Shown here: one piece after another, positions 26,860 to 36,254 of the stretch | Layout of the letters: every line of letters begins with the position of its first letter | Position numbering within the stretch: position 1 is the stretch's first letter | Assembly (NCBI RefSeq): GCF_010078385.1 | Contig: NZ_SIJC01000001.1 | Span: 434,001 to 498,000, forward strand | DNA: 64,000 nt | Reading direction: 5' to 3' | Origin: Chengkuizengella sediminis | GTDB taxonomy: Bacteria > Bacillota > Bacilli > Paenibacillales > KCTC-33759 | Notes under the pieces: model-generated | Told to the model about the DNA's origin: nothing | What the model saw: only the letters and a program-made list of their open reading frames with translations | Databases searched by the model: none | Made by a program: the position numbers and the translations under genes

Positions 26860-27045
26860 ATGAACTTATACTATATAATAGAAGTCATAATATTTTTTTC
26901 ATTAGAAACAGTCGCTATTATAAAGCCTACAATATTTATTAGGTGGTTTTTAAAATCAAAAGTTATAGTTAGGATACTGGGTTTTATTTGTATACTATAT
27001 GGATTTATGAATTTACTAGAATTAATTAAGCAGAGATATATCTAA
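26860..27045 (+). CDS. small membrane protein, 61 residues
   Basis: Two hydrophobic helices (YYIIEVIIFFSLETVAI and VIVRILGFICILYGFMNLL) separated by KPTIFIRWFLKSK. The ATG at 26860 is 14 bases from GGGGAGG, a long spacing, so the exact start is uncertain. It lies 23 bases before the nuclease lipoprotein and may be co-transcribed. Function unknown. Confidence 0.5.
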   Translation: MNLYYIIEVIIFFSLETVAIIKPTIFIRWFLKSKVIVRILGFICILYGFMNLLELIKQRYI

Positions 27046-27068
27046 GTATCTGAAAGGTGATTTTAATA

Positions 27069-27977
27069 ATGAGAATTTTATATATTTCATTACTTATATT
27101 TCTTGTAGGGTGTTCTAATACATATACATTAGAAAATCAACAGAATGAAAACATAAATAATATCGAATTTCAGCAGCAGTTAATTAATGGAACAATAACT
27201 GACATTGTTGACGGTGATACCATAAAAGTACAGTTTGAAGGAAAAGAAGAAACAATCCGATTGCTATTAGTAGACACCCCAGAAACTGTTCATCCAAACA
27301 AACCTATTCAACCGTTTGGACCCGAAGCATCAAAATTTGCAAAAGATACACTTACATTAGGTAAAAAGGTTCAAATTGAAATTGATGTTTCTGAACGTGA
27401 TAAATACGGTAGATTACTAGCATATCTGTGGGTAGAAGGGAAATTGTTTAATGAAATGCTCCTAGAAAAAGGACTCGCTAGAGTGGCTTATATCTATCCA
27501 CCAAACGTAAAATACGTGGATCAGTTTCAGGAGACACAAGAGAAAGCAAGGCAAGAAGGCATAGGGATATGGTCTTTAGAGGATTATGTAAAGGTAGATT
27601 GGCTAGATGGTGATGTAACTTTTAACGAAGTTACAGAAAACGAAAGCATAGATCCAGTAACAACAGAAAACAATTCATACATTCAAATTACAGAACTGAA
27701 TTTAGAGGAAGAATATATAACTATAAAGAATAGTGATAATACAGACATGGATATGACTGGATGGAGTGTGTTAAGTGTGCAAGGAGATCAACGTTTTGAT
27801 TTCCCTGACTCGTATACGATTAAAGCTGGAGAAACAATCACAATTTGGTCAGGTGATTTTTCCAGAGGTGTATGGTCGTCTGATCTATATTGGACAGAGA
27901 AAAACATTTGGAATAACAACGGTGATCCAGCTCAATTAATTGATGCAAATAATGGCATAGTTGATATAGAAGGATAA
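27069..27977 (+). CDS. thermonuclease-like lipoprotein with lamin-tail-like domain
   Basis: A 302-residue exported nuclease. The signal MRILYISLLIFLVGC ends in a lipobox. Residues 40-175 are a staphylococcal-nuclease fold with the active-site pattern VDGDTIKV, LLLVDTPETVHP, DKYGRLLAYLWVEGKLFN and KGLARVAYIYPP. Residues 200-300 match a lamin-tail/LTD beta-sandwich (EEYITIKNSDNTDMDMTGWS, SYTIKAGETITIWSG, WNNNGDPAQLIDANN). It would degrade nucleic acids outside the cell. AAAGGTGA lies before ATG 27069. Confidence 0.88.
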   Translation: MRILYISLLIFLVGCSNTYTLENQQNENINNIEFQQQLINGTITDIVDGDTIKVQFEGKEETIRLLLVDTPETVHPNKPIQPFGPEASKFAKDTLTLGKKVQIEIDVSERDKYGRLLAYLWVEGKLFNEMLLEKGLARVAYIYPPNVKYVDQFQETQEKARQEGIGIWSLEDYVKVDWLDGDVTFNEVTENESIDPVTTENNSYIQITELNLEEEYITIKNSDNTDMDMTGWSVLSVQGDQRFDFPDSYTIKAGETITIWSGDFSRGVWSSDLYWTEKNIWNNNGDPAQLIDANNGIVDIEG

Positions 27978-28058
27978 TTAAAAGAATAAATCAAGTAAAT
28001 AAATAGTAGTAGAAACTTGTGATTTTATAGTCTATATAATCCCCCAGTTCACCACCCT

Positions 28059-28098
28059 AAAAAGCCAAGCGACTCCTTCAGGATTCCATTGGCTTTTT
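28059..28098 (+). terminator. terminator after the nuclease gene
   Basis: AAAAAGCCAA and TTGGCTTTTT form a ten-pair stem followed by further T. Confidence 0.75.
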
Positions 28099-28186
28099 TA
28101 ATGGTTTTCGCATGGAAGTAACGTGAATTTTAAAAAAATACCCTCGATTTGAGGAAATTCTTTTGGTTAAAAAAAGCTAGACAGGA

Positions 28187-28219
28187 GTCCATACAAAAAG
28201 TTGGGGTTTTCATAATATA
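28187..28219 (+). promoter_or_regulatory. GTCCA-N19-CATANNNTA promoter of the triple-fusion gene
   Basis: GTCCA, 19 bases, then CATAATATA; spacing is one shorter than in most boxes. It lies 54 bases before the start codon. Confidence 0.6.
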
Positions 28220-28272
28220 TAGAAGGAAAGCAAAATGGTTCAAACTAATTAAAACAAAAAGAGGTGAAAGCC

Positions 28273-29841
28273 ATGTTTGAAAAATCAATTTGCGATTGTT
28301 GCGTCTGCCCGATGCAGTTTGTTTTAGAGCAGTTTAGAGGAGAAGAAGTTTTGGTAGATTCAGAATTTGGAGTAGAATTTACAATTCAAATTACGGAAGT
28401 CAAAAACTTTATTGTGTCTGGGATAGACAAATCTCCTGGTAGTTCAGGTAATCCAATTCATATTGCGATTTGCAATATAGTTTTTATTTCGCCACTTTCA
28501 ACAACAAGGATTCCAGATGTCAAACCGATTCAAAAAAATACGAAAGGGGAATGTGTATGTTGCGAGGATCCTATGACCAATGTCGCTAATGCATTAAAAG
28601 GAAAAGAAGTAATTTCTGGTGCTTCCGGTAATTCACTTATTATTGAGAAGGTAGGAGAAGGAATAGTGGTTGGAACATTTGTATCCCCACCACCAGTATT
28701 AGGATCAACAATCATTTTTTCCAGTTGTAAAATAGTTCGAATAGCAGAAATTACAAATCCTCTTCTGGAAAAGTTAAATCACTGGGAAAATCTAAAGCAG
28801 ATGTCTGTCAACTTTGCAAAATCAATTTGCGATTGTTGCGTCTCCCAGATGCAGTTTGTTTTAGAACAGTTTAGAGGAGAAGAAGTTTTGATAGTTCCAG
28901 AATTCTTTGGGTCTTTTACCATTCAAATTACGGAAGTCAAAAACTTTATTGTATCTGGTTTGAGTTCGGGTAATCCAATTCATATTGCGATTTGCAATAT
29001 AGTTTCTGTTTCACCACTTTCAACAACAAGGATTCCAGATGTCAAACCGATTCAAAAAAATACGAAAGGGGAATGTGTATGTTGTGAGGATCCCATGACC
29101 AATGTCGCTAATACATTAAAAGGAAAAGAAGTATGTATTTCCAGTCCTTTTCCAGTTATTATTGAGAAGGTAGGAGAAGGAATAGTAGTTGGAACATTTG
29201 TATCCTCAGGCTCAACAATCATTTTTTCCAGTTGTAAAATAGGTGGAATAGAAGTAGTTGCAAATCCTCTTCTGGAAAAGTTAAATCACTGGGAAAATCT
29301 AAAGCAGATGTCTGTCAACTTTAAAAAATCAATTTGCGATTGTTGTGTCTGTCCGATGCAGTTTGCTTTAGAGCAGTTTAAAGGAGAAGAAGTTTTGATA
29401 GTTTCAGAATTTGGAACTTTTACCATTCAAATTACGGAAATCAAAAACTTTATAGTATCTGGGATTAATAGGTTTCCTGGGGATGATCCTAATCTAATTC
29501 ATAGTGCGATTTGCAATATAGTTTCTGTTTCGCCACTTTCAACAACAAGGATTCCAGATGTCAAACCGATTCAAAAAAATACGAAAGGGGAATGTGTATG
29601 TTGCGAGGATCCTATGACCAATGTCGCTAATGTATTAAAAGGCAAAAATGTATCAATTTCCCGTCTTTCTCCAGTTATTATTGAGAAGGTAGGAGAAGGA
29701 ATAGTGATTGGAACATTTGTATCCTCAGTACCACCATTTGGCTCAACAATCATTTTTTCCAGTTGTAAAATAAGAGGAATAGAAGAAATAACAGATGGTA
29801 CTTTGTCTTTGAAGGAAACAGCACAAAAATGTAAGCATTAG
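28273..29841 (+). CDS. Cys-rich two-module family, natural triple fusion
   Basis: Family member B, 522 residues: three complete family proteins head to tail, about 173 residues each, joined by a repeated linker (NPLLEKLNHWENLKQMSVNF). Each unit has a CDCCVCPMQ-type module and, after KPIQKNTKGECVCCEDPMTN, a second module ending VGEGIVVGTFVS...SSCKI. The second unit reads CVSQMQ instead of CVCPMQ, losing one cysteine. Nucleotide similarity between units is high, so the triplication is recent. ATG 28273 follows AGAGGTG. Function unknown; a cross-linked spore layer protein is inferred from the promoter and cysteines. Confidence 0.75.
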   Translation: MFEKSICDCCVCPMQFVLEQFRGEEVLVDSEFGVEFTIQITEVKNFIVSGIDKSPGSSGNPIHIAICNIVFISPLSTTRIPDVKPIQKNTKGECVCCEDPMTNVANALKGKEVISGASGNSLIIEKVGEGIVVGTFVSPPPVLGSTIIFSSCKIVRIAEITNPLLEKLNHWENLKQMSVNFAKSICDCCVSQMQFVLEQFRGEEVLIVPEFFGSFTIQITEVKNFIVSGLSSGNPIHIAICNIVSVSPLSTTRIPDVKPIQKNTKGECVCCEDPMTNVANTLKGKEVCISSPFPVIIEKVGEGIVVGTFVSSGSTIIFSSCKIGGIEVVANPLLEKLNHWENLKQMSVNFKKSICDCCVCPMQFALEQFKGEEVLIVSEFGTFTIQITEIKNFIVSGINRFPGDDPNLIHSAICNIVSVSPLSTTRIPDVKPIQKNTKGECVCCEDPMTNVANVLKGKNVSISRLSPVIIEKVGEGIVIGTFVSSVPPFGSTIIFSSCKIRGIEEITDGTLSLKETAQKCKH

Positions 29842-29977
29842 TTCACCTTCTTTTCGCCATTTTGAAACTTAAAGTCTTCTTTTTTGCTATCTAGTTTTCT
29901 TAATCTATTATAATTTAAACCTCAATTTGTTTAAACCTACAAAATTTTTAAATTTAGATAAAACTCCTATATGATTG

Positions 29978-30011
29978 GCCCAAGCATCTTTACTTGTTTG
30001 TTCATATAAAT
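29978..30011 (+). promoter_or_regulatory. variant family promoter of the beta-propeller gene
   Basis: GCCCA, exactly 20 bases, then CATATAAAT: one mismatch in each half from GTCCA and CATANNNTA, with the same spacing. It stands 80 bases before the start, so a longer leader is implied. Confidence 0.5.
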
Positions 30012-30090
30012 AAGTAACAAGATAATTTCTTAAACAGTCTTTTGATAGAGTAATTATCTTGATTCTAATCATGGTAGGAGGTAATTTCAT

Positions 30091-31113
30091 TTGCCTAGAA
30101 AAAGAAAGTTAATTTATATTTCCAATCTATGTTCTAATACCGTTTCTGTCATTAATGTAAAAACTAATAAAGTGATTGACACGATAAAAGTTCGTAGAAA
30201 GCCATTTGATTTTGCGGAAACATCAGATAATAAGCTTATTTATCTAACTAATTCTGGAACGAATAAAGTTTCAGTGATCAGCACATTTAGAAATAAAGTA
30301 ATAAAAACCATTACTGTGGGGAAGAAACCGGATGATATAGACTTAGATCCATCTGAAAAAACAGTTCTAGTTGTTAATTCTGGTTCAAATAATGTATCTA
30401 AAATAAATGCAAAAAATAACAAGGTAACAAATACGATAAGAGTTGGTAAAAAACCATTCACATCAAGTTTCACTCCAAATGGAAAATTTTATTATGTTAG
30501 CAATTCGGGTGGAAATACCGTTTCAGTTATTGATGTAAGAAGAAATAAAGTGGTGAAGACCGTAAGAGTAGGGAAAAATCCGTTCCAAGCTCGTGTATCC
30601 CGAGATGGTAAGTTAGTGTATGTACCGAATAACGGATCGAATACAGTATCTGTCATTAAAGTTGCCACGAATAAAGTAATAAAAACCATTAAAGTAGGTA
30701 AGAAACCATCCAGATCCTTTGTTTCTCCAGACAATAAACTAGTATATATAAGTAATTCTGGTTCAAACAATGTATCCGTTATATGTGTATCAAATAATAA
30801 GGTAATTAAAACAATACCAGTTGGTAAAGGACCTTTTACTGGTATGTTTACACCAGATGGAAAATTTTATTATGTAAGTAATGCAGGAGGCTGTACCGTT
30901 TCTGTCATTAAAGTAGCAACCAATAAGGTAATTAAAACCATTAGAGTAGGTAGAAATCCTTTAATTGGTAGATTTACTCCAGATGGAAAACTCTACTATA
31001 TTCCAAACTCTGGAGGCAACACGGTATCCGTCATTAAAGTAGCAACCAATAAAGTCATAAAAACCATCAAAGTAGGAAAGAACCCACAACAAGCCATCTT
31101 TATCATGAGATAA
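30091..31113 (+). CDS. YVTN-repeat beta-propeller protein
   Basis: A 340-residue protein of eight near-perfect repeats of about 42 residues (YYVSNSGGNTVSVI, NKVIKTIKVGKNP). This is the YVTN beta-propeller signature; eight blades would close a ring. There is no signal peptide. Start TTG 30091 follows AGGAGGTAATT. Such propellers bind proteins or glycans. Its position and promoter place it with the spore-type genes around it. The repeats are similar also at DNA level, suggesting recent internal expansion. Confidence 0.85.
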   Translation: MPRKRKLIYISNLCSNTVSVINVKTNKVIDTIKVRRKPFDFAETSDNKLIYLTNSGTNKVSVISTFRNKVIKTITVGKKPDDIDLDPSEKTVLVVNSGSNNVSKINAKNNKVTNTIRVGKKPFTSSFTPNGKFYYVSNSGGNTVSVIDVRRNKVVKTVRVGKNPFQARVSRDGKLVYVPNNGSNTVSVIKVATNKVIKTIKVGKKPSRSFVSPDNKLVYISNSGSNNVSVICVSNNKVIKTIPVGKGPFTGMFTPDGKFYYVSNAGGCTVSVIKVATNKVIKTIRVGRNPLIGRFTPDGKLYYIPNSGGNTVSVIKVATNKVIKTIKVGKNPQQAIFIMR

Positions 31114-31173
31114 ACATTGGGGTTTTGAAAAAAAAATACTAATAACTCATAACTTGAAAGAGATTAACAAGAG

Positions 31174-31710
31174 GTGATTCCCATAAATCATAGGAAAAAA
31201 AGAAAGCAAGTTGTCAATATCATTAATCCAGCATTCCAATCCTCTAAAGGCAAGTTTTTCGGAGGAACAACCAAAGTGTTAACCTTTGGTGGAAATACGA
31301 ATGCATGGGCTCGTTTATTCAATCCGTCAAGCTCCAAAGTTAATTTATTTGTGGATTTCTTTACACTTACTAATCTCTCAAAAAACCCTTATTCAGCAAA
31401 CTTCTTTATCAGTTCTAAGCCGCCAGGAATGATTTTTAATTCACGTAATGTGGGTGTTGCAAATACTAACTTTAACACAACTCCGCAAGGCAAAGTTCAA
31501 TTTAATCCTTCAGTAAAAGGTAGACCAAGGGGAGGGGTAAACTTTTCAGATAGACGAGTTCCAGGTAATGAGACGGTAACCAGTGGTCAAATCGGTGGAA
31601 AAGTTATTTTGTCCCCGGGCAAATCACTTTTATTCTTTTTAACAAGTCGTAATATCGTTAAAGCGAAAATCGGGTTCGCTTGGTTTGAAGGAAAAACTAT
31701 TTTTAAGTAA
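31174..31710 (+). CDS. DUF6143-like protein
   Basis: About 177 residues. The segments FGGTTKVLTFGGNTNAWARL, FNPSSSKVNLFVDFFTLTN and GGKVILSPGKSLLFFL resemble DUF6143 proteins of Bacillales. It is beta-rich without a signal peptide. The start is uncertain: GTG 31174 lies inside the ribosome binding site GAGGTG, and the codon at the right distance is ATA 31183, so an ATG-to-ATA change or a non-standard start is possible. It follows the propeller gene by 60 bases. Confidence 0.6.
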   Translation: MIPINHRKKRKQVVNIINPAFQSSKGKFFGGTTKVLTFGGNTNAWARLFNPSSSKVNLFVDFFTLTNLSKNPYSANFFISSKPPGMIFNSRNVGVANTNFNTTPQGKVQFNPSVKGRPRGGVNFSDRRVPGNETVTSGQIGGKVILSPGKSLLFFLTSRNIVKAKIGFAWFEGKTIFK

Positions 31711-31772
31711 GGGTTGAAAAGATTCATTTGTTGATATAGTGGTTCCATTGAATTGAATTCGAGTTTACATCT

Positions 31773-31815
31773 AAGTAGTCAGATACTTAAATGAAAGGAA
31801 TCTGACTACTTTTTA
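31773..31815 (+). terminator. terminator after the DUF6143-like gene
   Basis: AAGTAGTCAGAT and ATCTGACTACTT form a 12-pair stem followed by TTT. Confidence 0.75.
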
Positions 31816-31872
31816 TTGCCTGATAACAGGTGCAAAGTATCGCAGAATATTTCAATATGGGATAGTGTTAAT

Positions 31873-32337
31873 TTAAACAGAAGTAAATCGTTGTCTAGTT
31901 ACTTTTCCCCAGTGAAAATCCATATAAACATCTTCTTCAAATTCCCCAGAAGTAAATTCTCCAATTACTTTCCTCCAAAATGTAGTTGCATATTCCGCAC
32001 CCTCTATTTGTTTAACTTGCCATTGACCCTTAAAAATAGAAAATAAATGATGTGCAAACTTTCTTCCGAGGTCTTTTTTTCGACAAGAAGGGATCACATA
32101 AAATTCGCACACTTCAAAAAAATCTTCTATTGATTTTCTAACTGCAGCTAAGCCAATTGGTATTTCTTTTTCATAAAGTAAAAAGCCTTCTATATTAACT
32201 CCTAAAATTGTATCCAATTTAAACACTCCATCAGTATTAGGTAACTTTTCAGTAAGAGCAGAGAATTCACCTTCATAACTTTGACATAAATTAAGATATA
32301 TTAGCTTATTTCTAGAATCTACTGAAACAATATTCAT
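31873..32337 (-). CDS. GNAT-type acetyltransferase
   Basis: A 154-residue protein with the GNAT layout: IEGFLLYEKEIPIGLAAVR, FFEVCEFYVIPSCRKKDLGR with the acetyl-CoA-binding turn, then KFAHHLFSIFKGQWQVKQIE and AEYATTFWRKVIGEF. It would transfer an acetyl group to an unknown amine. It is convergent with the DUF6143-like gene and is intact, unlike its right-hand neighbours. Confidence 0.75.
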   Translation of the reverse strand: MNIVSVDSRNKLIYLNLCQSYEGEFSALTEKLPNTDGVFKLDTILGVNIEGFLLYEKEIPIGLAAVRKSIEDFFEVCEFYVIPSCRKKDLGRKFAHHLFSIFKGQWQVKQIEGAEYATTFWRKVIGEFTSGEFEEDVYMDFHWGKVTRQRFTSV

Positions 32338-32554
32338 ATTAAATCATCTCCTAGGTTGAATTAACTAATTCCTTGGTTCTTTGCTTATATAATTTTGCTT
32401 AACTTCGCTTTTCTTAACTTTTAAATTAAATTTCTTTTGAATTTCTTTGGATGCTTTCTAAGAAAGGATGGTCTATTTATGACGGTTTCTATAATATATC
32501 ATTTCTATTATAGTAGAAATCTATTTATAAATGTGTACTTGCACTAGAACACCC

Positions 32555-32588
32555 ATCCAAGCAAAGTAGATTCTCTAAACATAGTATA
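32555..32588 (+). promoter_or_regulatory. family promoter of a broken YjcZ gene
   Basis: ATCCA, 20 bases, CATAGTATA, placed 31 bases before the start codon. The sequence AAGTAGATTCTCTAAA in the spacer is shared with the other YjcZ promoters. Confidence 0.6.
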
Positions 32589-32619
32589 TATTACTACATA
32601 CTGAGAGGAGGAAATCATA

Positions 32620-32747
32620 ATGAGTAAACATAGTTCTGCTCAGGTGCTGCTATTATAATGATACTATTTATACTCTTAGTGATCATACTTGTTGCTTCGT
32701 GGTCAGTACCGCATGTAACCCAGTGTCCAATTGCTCCATCCTTTTAG
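32620..32747 (+). pseudogene. YjcZ-type spore peptide, frameshifted
   Basis: Begins MSKHSSA after GAGAGGAGG, then the frame is lost. In the shifted frame GAAIIMILFILLVIILVASW follows, the membrane core of the family, ending at TAG 32747. The 128-base span lacks one base of the 129 needed for a normal gene. Confidence 0.65.
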
Positions 32748-32915
32748 TAATCATCATAGTTACTTCAATAAGATATGATGAGGACGATCTAACTCTATTC
32801 TACAATTCATGATATAACTGTTTAGGTACTTTTTCCAAATGAAGTAAACAATTCATTTGTGACCTGAGACTCTTCCATCATGGAATCTGATAACTCTCGA
32901 AATATAATATTGACC
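32719..32915. repeat. 195-bp duplicated segment, copy 1
   Basis: From CCCAGTGTCCAATTGCTC onward this stretch is nearly identical to 39319-39515. Both copies stand upstream of a cysteine-rich family gene, so gene and leader were duplicated together. It contains no intact gene. Confidence 0.75.
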
Positions 32916-33078
32916 TCTTCCTCTACAAGTTCAGGTTTAATCTTTCTATTCTTTTTGATAATGGTTCATCAATTTTTCATTGTTGTTTCATCTAATTACC
33001 TCTCATAGAATGTTTGTTCTTACTATATAGGAGGTATAAGAAAATATACAAGAGCACATTTTATGAGGATGGGTACAC

Positions 33079-33112
33079 GTCCAGTCAAAAAATCAATTGT
33101 TCTCATACAATG
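33079..33112 (+). promoter_or_regulatory. family promoter of member C
   Basis: GTCCA, 20 bases, CATACAATG (last base deviates). GGATGGGTACACGTCC precedes it and is shared with members E and G; it loosely resembles a GerE site. Confidence 0.6.
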
Positions 33113-33138
33113 TAAAAAATGGAAAGGACGTGGTCAAT

Positions 33139-33619
33139 ATGGGCGTTTTTGATAAATCATTTTGTGACTGTTGCGTGTGTCCGATGCAGTGTGTTTTGGA
33201 GCAGTTGGTAGGGGTGGAGTTTTTATTTGCTTCCATTCTGACCCCAACATCTAATCAAGGTGTAACAATAAATGACGTTAATGACTTTATAGTATTTACT
33301 TCACAAGGGGATTATCCTATTTGCAATGTTGTTGCGGTTCAAGTCGTTTCATTCCCTGGCCCAGAACCAAGTATCAAATTAAAATCAATTAAAAAAAAAT
33401 GTGGGAGAATGTAGTTGTTGTGAAGATCCAATGACAAATGTATTAAAATCACTTATAGGAAACGATGTATTAGTGGAAACATTGGGGATACCCCCTAACA
33501 TACAAGGTACAATTACTGATATTGGGGAAGGGATTGCGATAGTAACTTTAGATACCGGAAGTGGCATAATTTCAACTGCAATTTCCACATGTGCAATAAC
33601 AAGGGTCATCCCTCTGTAA
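33139..33619 (+). pseudogene. Cys-rich two-module protein, interrupted at an A9 tract
   Basis: Family member C. ATG 33139 begins MGVFDKSFCDCCVCPMQC. After the first module the frame runs into nine A (33391-33399) and stops at TAG. The second module continues in the next frame (VGECSCCEDPMTNVLKSLIG, GEGIAIVTL, STCAITRVIPL). With eight A the frame would be open throughout, giving about 159 residues. It may be a dead gene, a slippage-controlled gene, or a sequencing error. Confidence 0.7.
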
Positions 33620-33659
33620 AATACTCCCCCCACCAGCTACCTAAAGCCAGCGGGGGATT

Positions 33660-33790
33660 ATTTTCTCTATGTCAATTTTTATCTGACTTAATAGAAATGT
33701 TATTACATCAACAGACATTTGAAATATTCCTTGTTCAATCAAAATGCTCAAATGCTTGATATATAAGAGCAGCAATCATAAATAACATAA
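33660..33790 (-). pseudogene. decayed small holin-like gene
   Basis: Minus-strand traces LFMIAALIYQAFEHF and QGIFQMSVDVITFLL correspond to the better preserved copy at 36883-37075. No start codon or continuous frame remains. Confidence 0.45.
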
Positions 33791-33797
33791 AAAAGAA

Positions 33798-34019
33798 TTA
33801 CCAAGGCATATCATGAATGACTTCTTGTGGTTTTTCTTCTATTTTCTTTTTCCATTCATCAACATCATGAAGCAATTCTTTCTCATTTAAGTTTTCAATA
33901 GATTGATGAGCCATATCTATTTGGCAATTTTTTAGTTTCATTAATATATCCTCCTTTGGTAGACAGTCATAGTATTCTTTCACTACGTCCTGGAGCAATT
34001 GATCATAAGAACTATCCAT
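33798..34019 (-). CDS. unknown acidic protein, possibly the end of a longer broken gene
   Basis: A 73-residue frame (SYDQLLQDVVKEYYDCLPKE, NEKELLHDVDEWKKKIEEK). The same frame is open upstream to about 34170 (WGAQPGVGICFKFGLDPTKF) with no start codon, overlapping the end of the beta-helix pseudogene. It may therefore be a 5'-truncated gene. No family recognised. Confidence 0.35.
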   Translation of the reverse strand: MDSSYDQLLQDVVKEYYDCLPKEDILMKLKNCQIDMAHQSIENLNEKELLHDVDEWKKKIEEKPQEVIHDMPW

Positions 34020-34129
34020 TTTTGAAAGTGCGTTTTGTGGGTCTGTTTTACGCTGTGGATCAAGAATATGATGACCGATAATAAATTTTGTAGGGTCTAG
34101 TCCAAACTTAAAACAGATACCTACTCCCG

Positions 34130-35493
34130 GTTGTGCTCCCCAAAGATACGAATTCCAATCGATCCATTTCTATTATCACTTGATTCACAATCAATGACTA
34201 TATTTCGTTGAGAAGGTCCAGTGATCTCTATTCCATAATTTGAATTGTTAAGTATATTTACACAATTCAATATATTATCACATGTATCCACGCGGATTCC
34301 AACGTTTTCAAAATTTTGTACCGTAAGATTTCAGATGGTGACAAAGGAAGAACCATCTATATTTATTCCAATCACATTGCCAAGATCATTTCCTTCGATC
34401 ATTGTTTTTTCCTCACCTGCTCCAATAATTCGAATACGATCTTTGTTTGCTGGAACAGTAATAGCTTCGTTAAAGATTCCTACGCCAATTCGAATCGTAA
34501 AGCCTTCGGTTGTTGTCACCGCATCAATGGCTGCTTGAATACTCTCACCCTCAATTACTATCACTTCATTATTGATCCGACATAAGCCAGCTGGATCGCT
34601 TGTTGTACATTTGTTATCGTCGAATACGGTGTCAACTCCATTATCCTCAATATCTGAGTTATTCCCTCTTACATTGTTAGATCGGATAACGCTATCTATA
34701 GCAAATTCACCTATAAATACCCCTGCGTTCACATTGTTCTCGACACAGTTATTGTCTACTATATTCTCAACCCCAAAGATATTAATTCCGCTATCCTCCT
34801 CTTGTTGAACCCCATTTCTTACGACTTTATTTCGGATAATTCGATTATTGTTGTTATCCGAATCAAGGCCACTCTCAATATTACATAGTACATCATTCCC
34901 CCAAACTAAATTGCTATTACCAAAATCAATCCCCTCTTCATCATTACATAAAGCTTTGTTCCATAAAATTAAATTATTATCCGTGAAAATTTCAAATCCA
35001 TCATCACCATTTCTAATAGCCTGATTGCATATAAATAAATTGAAACCTGAGCTCTGTTCAAGAGTGAAAATACATCGTCACCATTCTCTTTTGCAAGATT
35101 CAAAAACACTAGATTGTTGGAACTGTTCAACTCTAACCCTTCATCAAAATTTCCAATGAATTTGCATTTTACAAAATAATTTTGATCTCCATTCACTTGA
35201 ATTCCATTTACGAGTAAATTTACATTGCTTGAATTAAAGCTTGCTTCAGATTCAATAATTAAATTTCTTTCAGCATTTAAGGCAATTTCCATTCCATTGT
35301 TTTGATTGTTTATCGATTTTACTTGATTTACGATATTATCACTTGTTTGAATCAAAATACCGTTACCTTCAAAATTTTGAACTGTAAGTTTTTCAATTGT
35401 TACCATGGATGAATTTTGAATATCAATACCGATCGTATTTGCACTCTCTAACGAGGGAGCCATTTCAGAAGCCCCTAATAACCCAACCATCAT
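34130..35493 (-). pseudogene. right-handed parallel beta-helix protein, broken
   Basis: Three separate frames together read as one beta-helix protein rich in N-rich rungs (NSSMVTIEKLTVQNFEGNGI, ESGLDSDNNNNRIIRNKVV). A frameshift lies near 35060 and an in-frame stop near 34335. Around 34530 a pectate-lyase-like N-terminus begins again (IQAAIDAVTTTEGFTIRIG), so two helix units were fused. The 5' end lacks a ribosome binding site and abuts an opposite-strand gene fragment. Beta-helix proteins are common surface proteins; this one is dead. Confidence 0.65.
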
Positions 35494-35845
35494 TGCTCAA
35501 GTAACTTTTGACTGCTTAAAACCAGGGGATCAAATTTGGTTAAATGGTATTTTCCATCTGAACAATCCTGGTGAGATGGATGTATTAGTAACCCGTAAAA
35601 TACAAAAAAATCAAACAGATATATACACTGCGGTTACAGAAATATCTCCTGATACTCTTACAAATGATAATTTTGGTCAAATTTTCTCTCAACAATTTGT
35701 TGATGCGATTTCAGAATTACAAAAAGATGTTACCTATCAATTAGTTGCTTTCGCAGAAGAGGATGTAATGTTTGATATTGTCTTAATGGGTCCCATCGTT
35801 TTTACTGCGACTCAATTTGTCAAAGGTAAGAAGGGCTTGAGGTAG
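35480..35845 (+). pseudogene. 5'-truncated beta-rich protein
   Basis: An open frame without a plausible start: IAQVTFDCLKPGDQIWLNGI, FHLNNPGEMDVLVTRKIQKN, FSQQFVDAISELQKDVTYQL, ending GKKGLR. Its style resembles the five-gene beta-rich family at 49-52.6 kb but without the HTNFPNFP motif. It is joined head-to-head to the truncated beta-helix gene, marking a rearrangement breakpoint near 35480. Confidence 0.45.
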
Positions 35846-35937
35846 TAATTCTTTAATCATACATTTGGCAAGTAGTTTATTTTCTTTCATTATTATTCAC
35901 CTCTAACAGAACATTCACTCCTATTTTTTGAGGATGG

Positions 35938-36035
35938 GTCATTTCTCTATATCAATTTATTCTTATTTGAATTATAAACTGTCACATGCAGTAAGTACCA
36001 ATACAATTGCAGTTCCTGTAGCAAATCTATGTAGA
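35938..36035 (-). pseudogene. fused remnants of a YjcZ gene and a holin tail
   Basis: On the minus strand HRFATGTAIVLVL matches the YjcZ core, then jumps to a holin tail (VIVYNSNKNKLI in another frame). A recombination product. Nearby at about 36102 a decayed promoter-like GTCTA-N20 remains without a usable -10. Confidence 0.4.
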
Positions 36036-36187
36036 AAATCTCACTATTAGTGTAGTGGGGTTTTAAACTATTAAAAATGTGTACTTGTACTAGGATATTC
36101 GTCTATACAAATTCATTAAGTGCACTGCAATATATCATTTCTATTATAAGTAGAAGACTTAAAATGTGTACTTGCACTAGAACACCA

Positions 36188-36221
36188 GTCCAAGCAAAGT
36201 AGATTCTCTAAACATAGTATA
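36188..36221 (+). promoter_or_regulatory. family promoter of YjcZ gene 2
   Basis: GTCCA, 20 bases, CATAGTATA. A perfect match to GTCCA-N20-CATANNNTA, 33 bases before the start. Confidence 0.7.
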
Positions 36222-36254
36222 TATTACATCATTTTGAGAGGAGGGATGATTCTA

